Shown piece by piece: positions 35,461-44,309 of a stretch of 64,000 nucleotides of DNA (the first letter of the stretch is position 1; each line of letters opens with the position of its first letter). The translations under genes were made by a program, and so were the position numbers. Source of the DNA: Gordonia insulae (GTDB taxonomy: Bacteria; Actinomycetota; Actinomycetes; Mycobacteriales; Mycobacteriaceae); the NCBI RefSeq assembly GCF_003855095.1, contig NZ_CP033972.1, forward strand, positions 4,898,001 to 4,962,000, read 5' to 3'. Below the pieces are notes generated by a model. That model was not told the origin of the DNA and made no database searches. It saw only the letters and a program-made list of their open reading frames with translations.

Positions 35461-35474
35461 TGACAATCGTTACC
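35461..35474. promoter_or_regulatory. Possible Zur-type half-site upstream of znuA
   Basis: TGACAATCGTTACC: its first seven bases match the left arm of the actinobacterial Zur consensus TGANAATNATTTTCA, while the right arm matches poorly. It lies 23 bases upstream of the znuA ATG. Confidence 0.35.
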
Positions 35475-35549
35475 GAAAGGAGTGTAGGGGATGGTGGGCG
35501 AGGTGCCGAATCGGGTGGTGGTCGTCATGCCGGCAGGTCGGCGCGGCGA

Positions 35550-36170
35550 CTACGCCAACACCACCGGCACGACGAACCGCGCCACCATGTCCCGCTCGTC
35601 GTCGGCCGACGCACCGGGCGTGGTCAGCAACGACACGATCACCCGGACCAGCCACCGGGCCCGATCGCGACGCTCGGCACCGTCGGTGTCGGGGGTGATC
35701 CGCGCCAGGAAGCCGGCGGCCATCTCCTCGATCGCCGGGGACAGCAGGGCGAGATCGGCCGAGGAGCCCGCGGCGTCGGCGGTGAACCAGGTGCGCAACG
35801 CGGGATTCGATCGCACGCCGGTGATCGCGGTGGTGACCGCGGCGATCAGCTGTGCGGCCGGATCCGCCTCGTCGTCCGCGACGGACCCGATGGCCGCACC
35901 GAGCTCGCCCGCGGCCCGATCGACATAGGCGGCAAGCACTTCCGACTTCCCCGGGTAGTACCGATAGAGCGTCGCGCGGGAGCAGCCGGCCGCGGCGGCC
36001 AGCCCGCGCATGGTCACCGCGGGCACGCCGTGCTCGATGAAGAGTTCCTCGGCGACGTCGAGGATGCGCTGGGCGGCGAGGTCCGCACGTTCGGGCGCGA
36101 GCCACGGCTCGGTCCCGCGGTGATCCCCGCGCGATGTGCCGCCGTGTTCTTCGGCGGGGGACTCAGGCAT
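35550..36170 (-). CDS. TetR family transcriptional regulator
   Basis: 206 residues. Helix-turn-helix MRGLAAAAGCSRATLYRYYPGKSEVLAAYV near the N-terminus, then a helical ligand domain. The start overlaps the P450 stop by a few bases; ATG at 36170 is used, 36182 is possible. As it is co-transcribed with the P450, it probably controls that operon through the operator at 37416-37432. Ligand unknown, perhaps the P450 substrate. Confidence 0.87.
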   Translation of the reverse strand: MPESPAEEHGGTSRGDHRGTEPWLAPERADLAAQRILDVAEELFIEHGVPAVTMRGLAAAAGCSRATLYRYYPGKSEVLAAYVDRAAGELGAAIGSVADDEADPAAQLIAAVTTAITGVRSNPALRTWFTADAAGSSADLALLSPAIEEMAAGFLARITPDTDGAERRDRARWLVRVIVSLLTTPGASADDERDMVARFVVPVVLA

Positions 36171-37410
36171 GGAAGGGGACATAGGTCGGCCGCCGGACGT
36201 AATTGCCGTCGGCCCACTCGATGCCCTCGACGTCGACGGCGAAATCGGGGTGAAACGCGAGGAGTTCGGTCAGCGCGACCCTGGCTTGCATCCGCGCCGC
36301 GGCCGCGCCGAGGCAGTGATGATTCCCGTGGCTGAACGTCAGGATGCTGCGCGGTCGCCGGGTGACGTCGAGGTCGTCGGCGTCGGGCCCGTACGCGTCG
36401 GGATCGTGGTTGGCCGACCCATAGCAGAGAAGGACCTTGCGGCCGGCCGGGATGGTCACCGCCCCGTCGGGGGTGTCCGGGTAGGTCACGTCGCGAGTGG
36501 TGGTGCGGGCGAGGCCCTGAACGGGCGACGTGAGGCGCAGCAGTTCGTCGACGGCGCCCGCGACGAGGTCGGGCTCGTCGACCAGGCGCCGACGCTGATC
36601 GGGGAATCGGTGCAGGTAGGCGACACTGCCGCCGAGCATCCCGGTTGTCGTGTCGTTGCCCCCGGCGACCATGGTGAACGTGAACGCGAGGATCGACAGC
36701 AGCCCGGCCGGGTCGTCGGGATCGTCGGCGAGACCCGCGGACACCAGCTGGGACACGGTGTCCTCGCCGGGGTGTCGTTTGCGGAACTCCACCAGTTCGG
36801 TGAAGTAGGCGAGCATCTCCAGCGTCGCGGCACCGGCCGACTCGGCGGCCGCCGCCATGCCACCCACACCGGACGCCGCCCCGACGACTGCCTCGGTCCA
36901 GCCGTCGAAGCGGCCCCAATCCTCTTCGGGGACACCGAGATAATGCGCGACGACCATACTCGGCAGCGGTTTGAAAAGCTCGCCGACGATGTCGGCCGGA
37001 CCGTCGGTCGGTAGCCGCTCGAGGCGATCGCGGACGAATGCGCGGACCGTCGGCTCGACCGCGATGACCTGTCGTGGGGTGAAGCCCCGGGCGACCAGCT
37101 TGCGGAAACGCGTGTGTGTCGGCGGGTCCTGCATGACCATCGGCGGATTGTCGGCCATGCCGATCGCCTCGAGTTCGCCGTAGGTCACCGTGAGGCCCTG
37201 CGCGGACGAGAAGGTCGCGGCATCGTCGGCGGCGGCGAGCACGTCGGCGTGACGGGTGAGGACCCAGAAGTCGGCGTCGATGTCGCCGGTGGGGATCACG
37301 CGGTGGACCGGCGAGTGCGTGCGGAGCGCGGCGTACATCGGGTACGGGTCCGCCCAGGTGGACCCGGACCTCAACTCGAACATGGCGAGCCTGGACACTT
37401 CTGTTGTCAT
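36163..37410 (-). CDS. Cytochrome P450
   Basis: 415 residues. Heme monooxygenase with the I-helix oxygen motif AGGNDTT, ExxR in DELLRL and the heme-ligand loop FSHGNHHCLGAA with the proximal Cys. Substrate unknown; no ferredoxin lies beside it, so electrons must come from elsewhere. The ATG at 37410 gives the usual P450 N-terminus (MFELRSGSTWADPYPMYAALR); the frame is open to 37545. Control is probably by the TetR gene downstream. Confidence 0.93.
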   Translation of the reverse strand: MTTEVSRLAMFELRSGSTWADPYPMYAALRTHSPVHRVIPTGDIDADFWVLTRHADVLAAADDAATFSSAQGLTVTYGELEAIGMADNPPMVMQDPPTHTRFRKLVARGFTPRQVIAVEPTVRAFVRDRLERLPTDGPADIVGELFKPLPSMVVAHYLGVPEEDWGRFDGWTEAVVGAASGVGGMAAAAESAGAATLEMLAYFTELVEFRKRHPGEDTVSQLVSAGLADDPDDPAGLLSILAFTFTMVAGGNDTTTGMLGGSVAYLHRFPDQRRRLVDEPDLVAGAVDELLRLTSPVQGLARTTTRDVTYPDTPDGAVTIPAGRKVLLCYGSANHDPDAYGPDADDLDVTRRPRSILTFSHGNHHCLGAAAARMQARVALTELLAFHPDFAVDVEGIEWADGNYVRRPTYVPFHA

Positions 37411-37415
37411 GTTTC

Positions 37416-37432
37416 GATAGTGAGACAGTATC
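37416..37432. promoter_or_regulatory. TetR-type operator at the P450 start
   Basis: GATAGTGAGACAGTATC, arms GATA and TATC with partial inner symmetry, begins six bases upstream of the P450 ATG. Confidence 0.5.
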
Positions 37433-37499
37433 AACAAAGTGTCAAGGGCGGCGGTCTCGGCGCGGTGCGGTCGCGCAGAGCATCCCGTGCGGATTTCTC

Positions 37500-37505
37500 T
37501 AAGGT
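37500..37505 (+). promoter_or_regulatory. -10 element of mshA
   Basis: TAAGGT, 6 bases (GGAGGG), then ATG at 37512. The GGAGG could also act as ribosome site if a longer transcript is made. Confidence 0.5.
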
Positions 37506-37511
37506 GGAGGG

Positions 37512-38861
37512 ATGACCAGCCCACCGTTGCCGCGGCGCGTCGCACTCATCTCCGTGCATACGTCGCCGTTGGCGCAGCCGGGCACCGGTGATGCCGGGGG
37601 AATGAACGTCTACGTCTGGCAGACCGCGACGCGGCTCGCGCGGCGTGGGGTGGAGGTGGAGATCTTCACCAGGGCGACGTCGTCGGCGGATGCCCCGATC
37701 GTCGCCGCGGCCCCGGGTGTCACCGTCCGCAATGTGGTCGCGGGCCCGTTCGAAGGTCTCGACAAGCGGGATCTGCCCGCTCAGCTGTGTGCGTTCACGG
37801 CGGGCGTGCTGCGCGCCGAGGCCATGCACAAGCCCGGCTACTACGACCTGATCCACTCGCACTACTGGCTGTCCGGCCAAGTCGGCTGGCTCGCCCGCGA
37901 CCGGTGGGGTGTGCCGCTGGTGCACACCGCGCACACCCTGGCCGCGGTGAAGAACGCGTCGCTGGCCAAGGGCGACACCGCCGAGCCGATGCTGCGGGTG
38001 ATCGGCGAACAGCAGGTCGTCGACGAGGCCGACCGCATGGTCGTGAACACCGACACTGAGGCCACCGAACTGGTGTCGATGTACAACGCGGATCGCGGTC
38101 GGATCGACGTCGTCACCCCGGGTGCGGACCTCGATGTGTACTCGCCCGGTTCGCGGGACCTCGCACGGGCCGAACTCGGTCTCCGTGGCGACGAGACCGT
38201 GCTGACCTTCGTCGGACGGATTCAGCCACTCAAGGCACCGGACGTCCTGCTCGCCGCGGCCGCGCCGATCATCGAGCGATACCGTGCCGAGGGCCGTGCG
38301 ATCCGTGTGCTGATCGTCGGTGGGCCGTCGGGCACCGGACTGGCGCAGCCGACCGCGCTGATCGATCTCGCGGCCGATCTCGGCATCTCGGACTCGGTCA
38401 CCTTTCTGCCGCCACAGCCGTCGGATCGGCTCGCCCAGGTCTACCGGGCCTCGGATCTGGTTGCCGTACCGAGCTATTCGGAGAGTTTCGGGTTGGTCGC
38501 GATCGAGGCGCAGGCCTGCGGTACGCCGGTGGTGGCCGCGGACGTGGGCGGACTGAGTGTCGCGGTGGCGGACGGCGGAACCGGTCTGCTCGTCGACGGT
38601 CACGACGTCGAGGACTGGACGTCGGCGATCGCGGGACTCCTCGACGACCCGGACCGGCTCGCGACGATGCGGCGCAACGCACGCACGCACGCCGAGCAGT
38701 TCTCCTGGGAGCACACTGCGAGCCAGTTGTTGACCAGCTATTCGGCGGCGATGCAGTCGTTCGCCGCCCGCAACCCCGCCGCGATCGGTGCGGCGGCGGC
38801 GCGGCACGGGTCCCGCCGCTGGCGTCGCCGGCGTGCGCGGATGGTCGTCGGACAGGGATGA
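37512..38861 (+). CDS. mshA: D-inositol-3-phosphate glycosyltransferase MshA
   Basis: 449 residues. First step of mycothiol synthesis: GlcNAc from UDP-GlcNAc onto inositol-3-phosphate. GT-B fold with [12 protein letters not shown] in the acceptor domain, [24 protein letters not shown], and the donor motif [28 protein letters not shown] with its glutamates. The C-terminus is Arg-rich. The order mshA, ybjN-like, gpmA, senX3-regX3 follows M. tuberculosis Rv0486-Rv0491, with an acyl-CoA synthetase and permease inserted here. Confidence 0.96.
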   Translation: MTSPPLPRRVALISVHTSPLAQPGTGDAGGMNVYVWQTATRLARRGVEVEIFTRATSSADAPIVAAAPGVTVRNVVAGPFEGLDKRDLPAQLCAFTAGVLRAEAMHKPGYYDLIHSHYWLSGQVGWLARDRWGVPLVHTAHTLAAVKNASLAKGDTAEPMLRVIGEQQVVDEADRMVVNTDTEATELVSMYNADRGRIDVVTPGADLDVYSPGSRDLARAELGLRGDETVLTFVGRIQPLKAPDVLLAAAAPIIERYRAEGRAIRVLIVGGPSGTGLAQPTALIDLAADLGISDSVTFLPPQPSDRLAQVYRASDLVAVPSYSESFGLVAIEAQACGTPVVAADVGGLSVAVADGGTGLLVDGHDVEDWTSAIAGLLDDPDRLATMRRNARTHAEQFSWEHTASQLLTSYSAAMQSFAARNPAAIGAAAARHGSRRWRRRRARMVVGQG

Positions 38862-38910
38862 CCCGACGACCAGCGGCCGCAGCAGCCATGTTCGGACAGG
38901 AGAGGTGACC

Positions 38911-39519
38911 GTGAACCAGGCCGAGATCGTCGAGCTTCTCGAGACTGCACTCACCGAACGGGAGATCTCGTTCAGCCGCAAGGATTCCGGTGGTGCCCAG
39001 GCCGATCACCTGCTGCTCGAACTGCCGGGCGAACGCAAGCTCACCACCACGGTGCTGTTGACCGCGGGGCCCCACGGGGTGCGCGTCGAGGCGTTCGTCT
39101 GCCGTCGCCCCGACGAGGATCACGAGGGCGTCTACCGCTACCTGCTGCGGCGCAATCGCCGTCTCTACGGGGTCGCCTACACCATCGACAACACCGGCGA
39201 CATCTACCTCGTGGGACGGATCTCCGGCGACGCCCTCAGCGCCGACGAGATCGACCGGGTACTCGGCCAGGTGCTCGAGGCCGCCGACGGCGATTTCAAC
39301 ACGCTGCTCGAAATCGGCTTCGTCACCTCCATCCGCCGGGAGTGGGCGTGGCGGGTGTCGCGCGGCGAGTCGCTGCGCAATCTGCTGGCCTTCGAGCACC
39401 TCATCGACAAGGAGTCGTTGCCGGAGCCGGGCGAACCCCTGCCGGACCGCTACGTGCCGGGTGTGACCTCGGTGATCGATGCCGGTGAGCGGCCCGACGG
39501 CCCGCCCGCCGAGGACTGA
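38911..39519 (+). CDS. YbjN domain protein
   Basis: 202 residues. The YbjN fold (a relative of type III secretion chaperones) with GERKLTTTVLLTAGPHGVRVEAFVCRRPDEDHEGVYRYLLRRN in pieces and IDRVLGQVLEAADGDFNTLLEIGF. Orthologue of the protein after mshA in mycobacteria (Rv0487, recalled). Function unknown, cytosolic. The GTG at 38911 has AGGAG at 38898-38902; a GTG at 38905 is in frame. Confidence 0.85.
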   Translation: MNQAEIVELLETALTEREISFSRKDSGGAQADHLLLELPGERKLTTTVLLTAGPHGVRVEAFVCRRPDEDHEGVYRYLLRRNRRLYGVAYTIDNTGDIYLVGRISGDALSADEIDRVLGQVLEAADGDFNTLLEIGFVTSIRREWAWRVSRGESLRNLLAFEHLIDKESLPEPGEPLPDRYVPGVTSVIDAGERPDGPPAED

Positions 39520-39643
39520 CCCGCGCCGAGTGGCCCCGTCACACGGGTATCGGCCATCTCGTAGAGTTGCCTTGCTGAACGCGGTATCGCGCGCGGTGAA
39601 ATTCCGACGATGCGGACATCACGCCTCGATCAGAGAACCCGCC

Positions 39644-39679
39644 TTCCGGCCGGAATGTAACAACGAGTGTTGCTACGAT
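39644..39679. promoter_or_regulatory. Two palindromes over the acyl-CoA synthetase promoter
   Basis: TTCCGGCCGGAA (39644-39655) is a perfect palindrome. GTAACAACGAGTGTTGCTAC (39657-39676) has arms matching at 7 of 8 and overlaps the candidate -10 TACGAT (39674-39679). This fits a repressor site of the TetR/FadR kind. Confidence 0.5.
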
Positions 39680-39707
39680 TGCGCCGGAATTTACCAACGG
39701 AGGTGTC

Positions 39708-41311
39708 ATGAGCTTCACGAGTCCCTTTCCCGACGTCGAGATCCCGAATCTCAGCGTCTATGACTTCCTGTTCGGATCGATCTCGGACGCGGACCTCGAC
39801 CGTGTTGCGCTCGTCGACCCGAAGACGGGCGATGAGACGACCTACCGTCGGCTGATCGGTCAGATCGACGCCGCCGCCGGCGCACTGGCCGCGCGGGGAT
39901 AGCGGTCGGCGATGTGGTGGGCGTGTTGTCGCCGAACATCCCGGCATTCGCGACCGTCTTCCACGGCATCCTGCGTGCGGGTGGCACGGCCACCACGATC
40001 AATGCGTTGTTCACCGCGCCGGAGATCGCGAAGCAGTTGACCGACGCCAAGGCGAAGATGCTGATCACCATCTCGCCGATGTTCGATCAGGCCGCGGCCG
40101 CGGCCAAGGAGGTCGGGATCTCCGACGAGAACCTCATCGTGCTCGACGGTGAGGGGCAGGAGAAGTCGGGTCATCCGAACGCGGTCGACCTGCTCGGCGC
40201 CGGTCTGCCGGCCCCCGACGTCACCATCGACCCGGCCACCCACGTCGCGGCGCTGCCGTACAGCTCCGGCACCACGGGCAACCCGAAGGGCGTCGCGCTC
40301 AGCCACCGCAACCTGGTCGCCAACGTCGCCCAGATCAAGCCGCTGCAGGGGATGACCCCCGATGACGTGGTGATCGCGGTGCTCCCGTTCTTCCACATCT
40401 ACGGGATGACGGTGCTGCTCAACGCCGCGCTGTACAACCGCGGCCGCCTGGTCATCATGCCGCGCTTCGACCTCGTCGAGTTCCTGGAGAACATCCAGAA
40501 GTACAAGGTCACCAGCGCCTACATCGCACCGCCGGTCGCCGTCGCGCTGGCCAAGCACCCCATCGTCGACAACTACGACCTGTCATCGCTGCACACGATG
40601 ATGTCGGGGGCCGCGCCGCTCGACGACGAGCTGGGCAAGGCGGTCGCCAAGCGGCTGAACCTGCACATGCTGCAGGGCTACGGCATGAGCGAGCTGTCCC
40701 CGGTCAGCCACCTCATCCCGTTCGACACGCAGGCCGCGCTCGGCCGCGAGGATCCGCCGCTGTCGTCCACCGGCTGGGCCATCCCGAACTCGGAGAACAA
40801 GCTCGTGGATCCCGCGACGGGCGACGAGATCGAGCTGCCGGGCGAAGGCCTGTCCGAGCCCGGCGAGCTGTGGGTCAAGGGCCCCAACGTGATGCTCGGA
40901 TACCTGAACAACGAGCAGGCCACCGCCGACACCATCGACGCCGACGGCTATCTGCACACCGGTGACATGGCGCAGGTCGACCCGACCGGCTGCGTCTACA
41001 TCGTCGACCGGCTCAAGGAGCTCATCAAGTACAAGGGCTACCAGGTGCCCCCGGCCGAGCTCGAGGCGCTGCTGCTCACCCACCCGAAGATCGCCGACAC
41101 CGCGGTCATCGGTGTCAACGACGACGAGGGCGAGGAGATCCCGAAGGCGTTCGTCGTCACGCAGGCCGGCGCGGAGCTGACCGCGGACGAGGTCATCGAG
41201 TTCGTCGCGGCCAAGGTCGCCCCGCACAAGAAGGTCCGTGCCGTCGAGTTCATCGACGCCATCCCGAAGTCGGCGTCGGGCAAGATCCTGCGCAAGGATC
41301 TGCGCAAGTAG
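39708..41311 (+). pseudogene. Acyl-CoA synthetase (4-coumarate-CoA ligase type), frameshifted
   Basis: The gene begins at ATG 39708 (GGAGGTG upstream; MSFTSPFPDVEIPNLSVYDF) and is read to a TAG at 39900-39902; the rest continues in another frame to 41311. One base is missing in the GGGG run at 39895-39898: restoring it joins ALAARG to IAVGDVVGVLSPNIPAF, the normal family sequence. The remainder is intact: SSGTTGNPKGVALSHRN (AMP-binding), QGYGMSELSP, GYLHTGDMA and the acyl-adenylate Lys in PKSASGKILRKDL. It activates an aryl or fatty acid with CoA. Either a sequencing slip in a G run or a recent inactivating deletion; the clean remainder favours either a slip or a very young event. Confidence 0.85.
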
Positions 41312-41325
41312 CTTCTGCCGCAGGT

Positions 41326-41376
41326 GGTCTCGATACGCCGGCTCGCCTGGCGGCTCGCGGGCTACTCGACCAGCGA
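41326..41376 (-). repeat. Dispersed repeat copy A
   Basis: GGTCTCGATACGCC at the left and CTACTCGACCAGCGA at the right: the reverse of copy C. It lies just past the acyl-CoA synthetase stop. Confidence 0.85.
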
Positions 41377-41395
41377 AGGGTGCACCTGGCCGGTC

Positions 41396-41424
41396 GGGCG
41401 GCTCGCAGGCTACTCGACCAGCGA
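41396..41424 (-). repeat. Dispersed repeat copy B (partial)
   Basis: GGCTCGCAGGCTACTCGACCAGCGA, same orientation as copy A but lacking the TATCGAGACC end. Confidence 0.75.
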
Positions 41425-41436
41425 AGTACGGATATC

Positions 41437-41483
41437 TCGCTGGTCGAGTAGCCCGAGGCGCCAGCCGAGGGCGTATCGAGACC
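41437..41483 (+). repeat. Dispersed repeat copy C
   Basis: TCGCTGGTCGAGTAGCCCGAGG at the left, GCGTATCGAGACC at the right. It faces copy A, so the two can pair as a long hairpin between the convergent synthetase and permease genes. Confidence 0.85.
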
Positions 41484-41485
41484 TG

Positions 41486-42919
41486 TCAGTTCACCTCTTC
41501 GAGATGACCTTCCGGAATCTGGCGCCGCTTGTGGTGCCAGTAGGTGAGTGCCCACAGGATCACGCCCAGCAGCAGTAGCCAGCCGGCGATGACGTACTGC
41601 TCCGGGTCGCGGCCGGTGAAGGGCAGTGTCAGGTACCCACAGGTGACGGCGCCCAGCACCGCGACGGGCACGCGCGTACGGAAATGCTCGTGCTGCACCG
41701 GCTTACGGCGCAGCACCAGAACCGAGATGTTCACGACGGTGAACACGGCGAGCAGCAGGAGTGCGGTGGTGCCGCCGAGTAGGCCGACGACCGAACTGTC
41801 CGGGTCGGCGCTGACGTAGACGAGCAGGCACAGGGCGATGACCGTGGTGAAGATGATGCCTGCCACCGGGGTCCGGCGCCCGGGATGCACATAGGCCAGG
41901 AATGACGGCAGCACACCCTGTTTGGCCATTCCGTAGAGCAGTCGGCTGGCCATCATCATGTTGATCAGCGCGGTGTTGGCCACCGCGAACATCGAGATCC
42001 ACGGGAGCAGGTCGCCGATGGGGAAGTCCGGTGCCGCCGCCTGGACCACGTCCACGAGTGGCGTCTCGCTCTCGGCGAGGACACCGACCGGCACGATGGC
42101 CACCGCGCAGATCGAGATCAGGACGTAGACCACGGCGGTGATGGCCAGGCCGCTGAGCATCACCTTCGGGAAGATCCGGATGGGTTCCTTGCATTCCTCG
42201 GCCATGTTCACCGAGTCCTCGAACCCGACGAGGGCGAAGAACGCCAGAGATGTCGCCGCGGTGATCGCGATGAAGACGTTCTTGTCGTCGGGGGTCTCGA
42301 AGGCCACCACCGCGTCCCAGTGCTCGGCGTTGCCGCCGACGATGAACCAGTAGCCGATGAAGATCACCATCAGCAGGCCGGAGAGTTCGACGAGGGTCAG
42401 GACGACGTTGGTGCCGACGCCCTCGGCGACCCCGCGGAAGTTGATGAACATGACGACGAGCAGGAACGCGATCGCGAAGAACAGCAGGGCGGGGCTGGAC
42501 GTGTCCGGCTTGTCGCCACCGCTGAACGCGGTCAGCATGTTCACCGCGAAAGCCCGGGATGCCGTGGTGGCCGACGTGATTCCCGAGCACATCACCGTGA
42601 ACAACACGATGAACGTGATGAAGTGGATGCCGAACGCCTTGTGCACGTAGAGTGCCGCACCCGCGGCCTGCGGGTACTTGGTCACGAGCTCGAGGTACGA
42701 GAACGCGGTCAGGGTGGCGACTGCGAAGGCGATCAGGAACGGCAGCCAGGCCGCGCCACCGACCTCACCGGCCACCTGGCCGGTGAGGGCGTAGACGCCG
42801 GTCCCCAGGATGTCGCCGATGATGAAGAGCAGCAGCAGCTTCCAGCCGAGGACGCGCTTGAGTTCAGGTTGTTGGGGTGTTCCGGCGCCGCTCGCGCCGG
42901 GTTCCGCGCTGACAGTCAT
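41486..42919 (-). CDS. APC family amino-acid permease
   Basis: 477 residues with about twelve to thirteen transmembrane helices. Seen: the first-helix substrate motif [33 protein letters not shown] in helix 2 and 3, [22 protein letters not shown], and the C-terminal [13 protein letters not shown]. Proton- or exchange-driven uptake of an amino acid or amine; the substrate cannot be read from sequence. It is divergent from gpmA and convergent with the acyl-CoA synthetase, with the inverted repeats in between. Confidence 0.9.
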   Translation of the reverse strand: MTVSAEPGASGAGTPQQPELKRVLGWKLLLLFIIGDILGTGVYALTGQVAGEVGGAAWLPFLIAFAVATLTAFSYLELVTKYPQAAGAALYVHKAFGIHFITFIVLFTVMCSGITSATTASRAFAVNMLTAFSGGDKPDTSSPALLFFAIAFLLVVMFINFRGVAEGVGTNVVLTLVELSGLLMVIFIGYWFIVGGNAEHWDAVVAFETPDDKNVFIAITAATSLAFFALVGFEDSVNMAEECKEPIRIFPKVMLSGLAITAVVYVLISICAVAIVPVGVLAESETPLVDVVQAAAPDFPIGDLLPWISMFAVANTALINMMMASRLLYGMAKQGVLPSFLAYVHPGRRTPVAGIIFTTVIALCLLVYVSADPDSSVVGLLGGTTALLLLAVFTVVNISVLVLRRKPVQHEHFRTRVPVAVLGAVTCGYLTLPFTGRDPEQYVIAGWLLLLGVILWALTYWHHKRRQIPEGHLEEVN

Positions 42920-43025
42920 GTGCTGACGCTAATGCCGTTTTGCCTGATTCGCGCGTCTTCCGGCACACCTGTGACCCGATTGATTCGGGAACACCTCGTC
43001 GCCGTCGCACTCGCACCGTCTGTGA

Positions 43026-43031
43026 GAAACT
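43026..43031 (+). promoter_or_regulatory. Near-consensus leaderless -10 of gpmA
   Basis: GAAACT, 7 bases, ATG at 43039. First base differs from TANNNT. Confidence 0.35.
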
Positions 43032-43038
43032 GGCACGC

Positions 43039-43785
43039 ATGAGCAACGGCACCTTGATTCTGATGCGGCACGGCGAGAGCGAGTGGAACGCGTCGAACCA
43101 GTTCACCGGCTGGGTCGACGTGGCGCTCACGGAGAAGGGCGAGGCCGAGGCGGTCCGCGCCGGTGAGTTGCTCGTCGAACACGATGTCCTGCCCGACATC
43201 CTCTACACATCGCTGCTGCGTCGCGCCATCCAGACCGCGCAGATCGCCCTCGACAAGTCGGACCGTCACTGGATCCCGGTCAAGCGTGACTGGCGCCTGA
43301 ACGAACGTCACTACGGCGCACTGCAGGGCCTGAACAAGGCGGACACCCTGGAGAAGTACGGCCAGGAGCAGTTCATGTTGTGGCGCCGCAGCTACGACAC
43401 CCCGCCGCCGCCCATCGAGCGCGACGCCCCGTACAGCCAGTCCGACGATCCGCGGTATGCCGATCTCGCGGAGGTGCCGCTGACGGAATGCCTCAAGGAC
43501 GTCGTCGCACGCATGATCCCGTACTTCACCGAGACCATCGCGACCGATATCAAGGCGGGCAAGACCGTCCTCGTCGCCGCCCACGGGAACTCGCTGCGGG
43601 CGCTGGTGAAGTACCTCGACGACATCTCCGACGCCGACATCGCGGGGCTCAACATCCCCACCGGCAACCCGTTGCGCTACGACCTCGACGACGATCTCAA
43701 GCCGTTGAACCCCGGTGGGACCTACCTCGATCCGGAGGCTGCGGCGGCCGGCGCGGCGGCGGTTGCGGCACAGGGACAGAAGTAA
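43039..43785 (+). CDS. gpmA: 2,3-bisphosphoglycerate-dependent phosphoglycerate mutase
   Basis: 248 residues. Interconverts 3- and 2-phosphoglycerate in glycolysis. Phospho-His11 in [10 protein letters not shown], then [29 protein letters not shown] and the second His in [15 protein letters not shown]. The tail is Ala-rich. It sits just before senX3-regX3 as in mycobacteria (Rv0489, recalled). Confidence 0.96.
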   Translation: MSNGTLILMRHGESEWNASNQFTGWVDVALTEKGEAEAVRAGELLVEHDVLPDILYTSLLRRAIQTAQIALDKSDRHWIPVKRDWRLNERHYGALQGLNKADTLEKYGQEQFMLWRRSYDTPPPPIERDAPYSQSDDPRYADLAEVPLTECLKDVVARMIPYFTETIATDIKAGKTVLVAAHGNSLRALVKYLDDISDADIAGLNIPTGNPLRYDLDDDLKPLNPGGTYLDPEAAAAGAAAVAAQGQK

Positions 43786-43842
43786 CCCGGGGTCCGGGGA
43801 CCTGTAACACAAACGTCATGGTGCCGATGGTGTGACGCGCGC

Positions 43843-43848
43843 TACATT
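43843..43848 (+). promoter_or_regulatory. Leaderless -10 element of the 43856 gene
   Basis: TACATT, 7 bases, ATG at 43856. It selects this ATG over the GTG at 43832. Confidence 0.6.
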
Positions 43849-43855
43849 GGATGCC

Positions 43856-44164
43856 ATGGCGGATGTCGGGACTCTACGGATCAATCATTCCCCTGCTCAG
43901 GAGCGTTACGAGGCGATCTTGAGCGATGACGACGAGGTGGTCGGGTATCTCGACTATGTCTCGGAGCCCTATCAGGTGGTGCTGACCCACACTGTCGTCC
44001 GGGAGCAGTTCAGCGGCCACGGTTACGCCGGTCAGCTGGTGCGCGTGGTACTCGACGACATCCGGGCGAGCGGCAAGCAGGTGGTGCCGGTGTGTTCGTA
44101 TGTGCAGCGGTTCATCGCCCAGCACCCGGAGTACGCCGACATGGCGGTGCCGGTTCCGCAGTGA
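43856..44164 (+). CDS. GNAT-type N-acetyltransferase, YjdJ-like
   Basis: 102 residues, a minimal GNAT domain: VGYLDYVSEPYQVVLTHTVV, then the acetyl-CoA-binding turn EQFSGHGYAGQLVRVVLDDIR and VVPVCSYVQRFIAQHPEY. The small size fits the YjdJ/NATD1 group of unknown substrate. ATG at 43856 is chosen because of TACATT 7 bases upstream. It stands alone between gpmA and senX3. Confidence 0.85.
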   Translation: MADVGTLRINHSPAQERYEAILSDDDEVVGYLDYVSEPYQVVLTHTVVREQFSGHGYAGQLVRVVLDDIRASGKQVVPVCSYVQRFIAQHPEYADMAVPVPQ

Positions 44165-44230
44165 GCCCGCGGCCCGGTACGGGTCGGTGGCCGCGGCGTA
44201 GCACCGCACCCATGGCGGTCGTGTCCGCTT

Positions 44231-44263
44231 GGTCGAACAACGTGTGAACAGGCGCCGAACAAT
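44231..44263 (-). promoter_or_regulatory. Candidate RegX3/PHO box: three GTTC repeats, 11-base period
   Basis: On the minus strand GTTC recurs three times exactly 11 bases apart (GAAC at 44257, 44246 and 44235 on the plus strand); the middle unit reads GTTCAC. Direct repeats with one helical turn are the sites of PhoB/RegX3-type regulators. It lies 50-75 bases upstream of senX3, as expected for autoregulation. Confidence 0.6.
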
Positions 44264-44297
44264 TCTCACGGATGTGCAGCGGGCGTTCGTCGCGCCG

Positions 44298-44303
44298 TAA
44301 GCT
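44298..44303 (+). promoter_or_regulatory. Leaderless -10 element of senX3
   Basis: TAAGCT, 6 bases, GTG at 44310. Confidence 0.6.
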
Positions 44304-44309
44304 GCAGTT

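Noticed and set aside
39708..39902. A separate 64-residue gene
   Set aside because: It is the N-terminus of the acyl-CoA synthetase; one added base joins it to the rest.
41326..41483. Insertion sequence remnant
   Set aside because: No transposase frame, no target duplication, and the same ends occur inside ispD, which suits a short dispersed repeat better.
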